Shown piece by piece: positions 61,169 through 64,000 of a DNA stretch of 64,000 nucleotides. A program made the position numbers and the translations under genes. The notes below the pieces were generated by a model. It was not told the origin of the DNA, ran no database searches, and saw nothing but the letters and a program-made list of their open reading frames with translations. Numbering within the stretch: position 1 is the stretch's first letter; the number at the start of each line of letters is the position of its first letter. Location of the stretch: assembly GCF_002078875.1 (NCBI RefSeq), contig NC_034438.1:18091919-18155918 (forward strand). The letters are read 5' to 3'. This stretch comes from Numida meleagris. Lineage: Eukaryota; Chordata; Aves; Galliformes; Numididae.

Positions 61169-61180
61169 CTAGTAGACCTC

Positions 61181-61937
61181 ATAGAATCATAGAATTAGCT
61201 AGGTTGGAAAAGACCTACAAGATCATCCAGTCCAACCATCCACCTACCACCAATAACCCCACTAAACCATGTCTCTCAACACTATATCTAAACATTTCTT
61301 GAACACCTCCAGGGACAGTGACTCAACCACTTCCCTGGGCAGCCCATTCCAGCGCCTCACCACTCTTTCAGAAAAGTAGTATTTCCTAACGTCCAGTCTA
61401 AATCTCCCCTGGTGCAACTTGAGGTCATCCCGCCTCGTCCTGTCACTAGTTACAAGGGAGAAGAGGCCGATCCCCAGCTCACTACAACCTCCCTTCAGGT
61501 AGTTATAGAGAGCGATAAGATCTCCCCTGAGCCTCCTCTTCTCCAGACTGAACAATCCCAGCTCCCTCAGCCACTCCTCATAAGGCCTGTGCTCCAGACC
61601 CCTCACCAGCTTTGTTGCCCTCCTCTGAACATGCTCCAGGGCCTCAATGTCTTTCTTGCAGTGAGGGGCCCAAAACTGGACACAGTACTCGAGGTGTGGC
61701 CTCACCAGTGCTGAGTACAGAGGGACAATGATTTCCCTGCTCCTACTGGCAACACTATTTCTGATACAAGCCAGGATGCCATTGGCCTTCTTGGCCACCT
61801 GGGCACACTGCTGGCTCATGCTCAGCTGAGCATCGACCAATACCCCCAGGTCCGTTTCCTCCACACAACCTTCCAGCCACTCTGTCCCAAGTCTGTAGTG
61901 TTGCCTGGAGTTGTTGCGGCCAAAGTGCAGGACCTCA
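61181..61937 (-). mobile_element. Young CR1 LINE, 5'-truncated, minus strand
   Basis: The 3' octamers lie at 61181-61196 ('atagaatcatagaatt'), followed by a well preserved 3' UTR and ORF2 C-terminal region up to about 61937. The 9-mer GACCTCATA occurs at 61175-61183 and again at 61931-61939, and is a possible target-site duplication, although part of each copy could be CR1 sequence itself. The coding part is open without a stop, so this is the youngest CR1 here. It abuts the ORF1 end of the older CR1 at 59262-61170. Confidence 0.93.
61262..61937 (-). pseudogene. Intact C-terminal part of CR1 ORF2
   Basis: About 225 codons stay open and include '[20 protein letters not shown]', '[20 protein letters not shown]', '[20 protein letters not shown]', '[20 protein letters not shown]' and a natural stop after '[13 protein letters not shown]'. 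The full open frame extends 37 codons further upstream to 62050 through flanking non-CR1 DNA, so the first residues are unrelated. It lacks the endonuclease and the reverse transcriptase palm, so it has no activity. Confidence 0.9.
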
Positions 61938-64000
61938 TAAAAAGCAGTTAGCAAATATCTAAATATCTGCCTGACAGTATTCAGACTTGCAAGCAGTGTG
62001 TACAGTTTGCAGAAGGGCATTAGGTGGTAGTGGCAATGGAAGAGAAACATAGTAGTCCCATTTGTGTCTAGGCCACTTTAGGGTTTGAGAATAGTCTAGG
62101 AGTGAATGAAAATTGATCTTAATTGTAGCTACTATCTATTCAAAGACTCAGAATTCTCGATCTGCACTTTGGATTTCTTGGATATGGGGCTCATCCAGCA
62201 ATATAGATCTATTAGGCATGGTAGATCACTGTCGCCACTTCTGACTCAAGTAACAGCCTTTGCTCTTCCACCCATACATTCCTTTTTACGAGATGTCATC
62301 TATCTCCAATAGCAGGATGTTTTTAATTAAAAGGGGAAAAGATAAGTTGAAATGATACCTCATATTTAGTACCATTATTAATGTAAAAGGTAAATACAAT
62401 AGCTTTCTGTTGATTTCTGTCTAGCTCATATTCTTAGGAATTAGCTACATAAACCTTAAAAATAGGTGCTTATGAGAAGTTGTCTTGGCTACATTAGATG
62501 TTATTGAGCTCATATTATAATTCTTTTTCTTTTGTGGATAAAAGAAATGCAATCTAACTTGGATAATCTCTTATCTAAAGCAAAACTTCTTTACTGAAGA
62601 TTGTTTATGTGTATGAATTACAAATTTACAGAGTTGAATACCAGGTGTCAGATAATAAAGTAAAATAAAATAAAATTCCATTGAATTTCATGAGTATCTG
62701 ACATATATTTAACTATGTCATTTTTTCACACTCTCTTGAATGACTCTCCCTCCAAGCTACTCTTAAGAAAGCAAATCAACCCCCTAAAGAAGTGAAGACT
62801 TACATTTGATTTCCTTTTGACTCCAAAGAATTTTGTACTTTTGCTGTACCAGTACTAGTTAAAAAACAACTAGTCTGAAACAAGAATACAATACCTGTTT
62901 TCCTTTGTTATCATCCCTGGAATAGTACTTCAGAGCACACAGGGAAACGTGTGCAAACAGACCAGTAAACCCTGCATATAATCTGCTAGAATCTGGGAAA
63001 CAGAAAGAAATTATTTCCACTCATGGTAAGAATGCTTATTCTGGAAGCATAATAACATATATTAACCTTAGAGTAGTACCTTAGAGTAGTGCTGTTCTTT
63101 AATATCAACTTCAATTCATATCTGTAAAAATATTTTCCCACAATTTATACTGAATTTATCCTTTTTTCATTATTTATTTGCATACTGAAGATATAAAATT
63201 ACCTGTTACTTACAGAAACATCCTTGGTAGTGTTCTTCGCCTATTTGAAGATCCTAATTCTGAATATCTAAAAGCAGTGCTTTTGTTTGTTCAGGTGGAT
63301 TTCCTTCATATTTTTCCAGTAAATTTCAACATGACAAATTGAAAAAAAGTTTTAACCTTGAGGTGTATGACAGCATTTCAGTTATAGCACTATAAAGTAA
63401 CAATAAAAAATGAGGAGGATAAGGGTCAGGACAAAATGATTTACAAGAAAATAAAGGATCAAATCCATCTTTTGAACTTCATCTATAGCCATGTTTATCA
63501 CTGTCTAGATCCAAAATGGGATTTAGACAATTTAACCAGATTTTGAATGTTTCAACCAAAAATGAAATTCAACTGCTACTTGTTTTCCAGACTTTGGCAG
63601 CCTCCTAGATCTTCCTAAGTACTTCACTGTTGGTCTACAGAAATCCAGAAATGCCTGAAATACCTTTTCTTCTTCAGGGACTTGATACTAAAGGCATATT
63701 TGATCCTCTTTATGGGATTCATCCCACTGAGGTGTAGGCTGTACAATTTATTTGTCTTTGACCTAAGTATTCACCATCAGTTCCAGGGCTCGCTCACCTC
63801 AGCCAATGAAGCATTTTCATGCTGTATTTCATGAGTCCTCTTGTCAGCTATAGTGTCCACAAAGCTATGTAAATTCCTAGTTCTCTCAACTGACTTCAAT
63901 GGAATCTTAGACAATTAGTTCAGACTTTGATATCTACAGTCCATATAAAGCCAGCTGATTACTAGACATTCAGACTCTTCATAAATGATAGCTTTAGATT
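61938..64000. other. AT-rich intergenic sequence
   Basis: No gene or transposon recognised. It holds an (AAAAT)4 run at about 62660-62678, a 7-bp hairpin at 62854-62874 and an exact 13-bp tandem duplication at 63065-63090. Confidence 0.55.
63065..63090. repeat. Exact 13-bp tandem duplication
   Basis: 'accttagagtagt' at 63065-63077 is repeated exactly at 63078-63090. Confidence 0.9.

Larger units (their letters stand above)
59262..61170 (-). mobile_element. CR1 LINE with internal deletions, carrying ORF1, minus strand
   Basis: Read on the minus strand it gives ORF1 (61168-60592), then the distal endonuclease of ORF2 (about 60560-60250), the linker up to the reverse transcriptase (about 60250-59630), a jump over the reverse transcriptase, and the last 300 bp of 3' end (59575-59262). 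Two large segments are therefore missing: the N-terminal endonuclease between ORF1 and about 60575, and about 1.1 kb of reverse transcriptase near 59577-59625. The linker matches 14400-15050 of the other long CR1. Retention of the 5' half is unusual, since most CR1 copies are 5'-truncated. The left tail is degraded ('tcattgaatcatggagtaat'). Confidence 0.82.

Overview
This is noncoding, AT-rich vertebrate DNA, almost certainly from a bird and most like a galliform such as chicken. The evidence is the repeat content: at least fourteen CR1 (chicken repeat 1) LINE pieces, most ending in the ATTCTATG-type octamer tail, plus two mariner-type DNA transposon copies that share terminal inverted repeats. 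I found no host protein-coding exon, no tRNA or rRNA gene and no bacterial feature. Every long or recognisable reading frame belongs to a decayed CR1 ORF or to the mariner transposase.

Layout. 1-410: a short CpG-containing segment packed with perfect inverted repeats (three hairpins plus an enclosing stem), followed by a possible CR1 tail. 411-13200: unique AT-rich sequence with CR1 pieces at about 5701-5993 (-), 6820-7386 (+) and 8814-9095 (-), and an AT island at 9935-10060 framed by a 23-bp direct repeat. 13209-15347: a long CR1 (-) with endonuclease and reverse transcriptase remnants but no 3' end. 16140-16242: a fossil CR1 reverse transcriptase scrap (+). 21597-22886: a near full-length, inactivated mariner. 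24475-26416: a CR1 (+) and a CR1 (-) lying 3' end to 3' end. 28240-28336: two RFX/X-box-like sites. 29300-45300: mostly unique sequence with two notable hairpins. 44992-45243: a possible poly(A)-tailed retrocopy. 50835-51411: an internally deleted mariner. 52947-53168: a polypurine tract. 53757-55852: a CR1 tail (+) and a longer CR1 (-). 59262-61170: a CR1 (-) with internal deletions that still carries the ORF1 esterase-like domain. 61181-61937: a younger CR1 (-) abutting it. The remainder is unremarkable AT-rich DNA.

How it works together. There is no pathway here; the window records transposition and decay. CR1 copies are mostly truncated at the 5' end, as expected for target-primed reverse transcription. 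All recognisable reverse transcriptase, endonuclease and transposase active-site remnants carry substitutions, stops or frameshifts. The observations that seem least explained by known repeats are the multi-hairpin unit at 161-296, the poly(A)-tailed insertion at 44992-45243 (poly(A) retrocopies are rare in birds), the paired X-box-like sites, and several perfect isolated hairpins.
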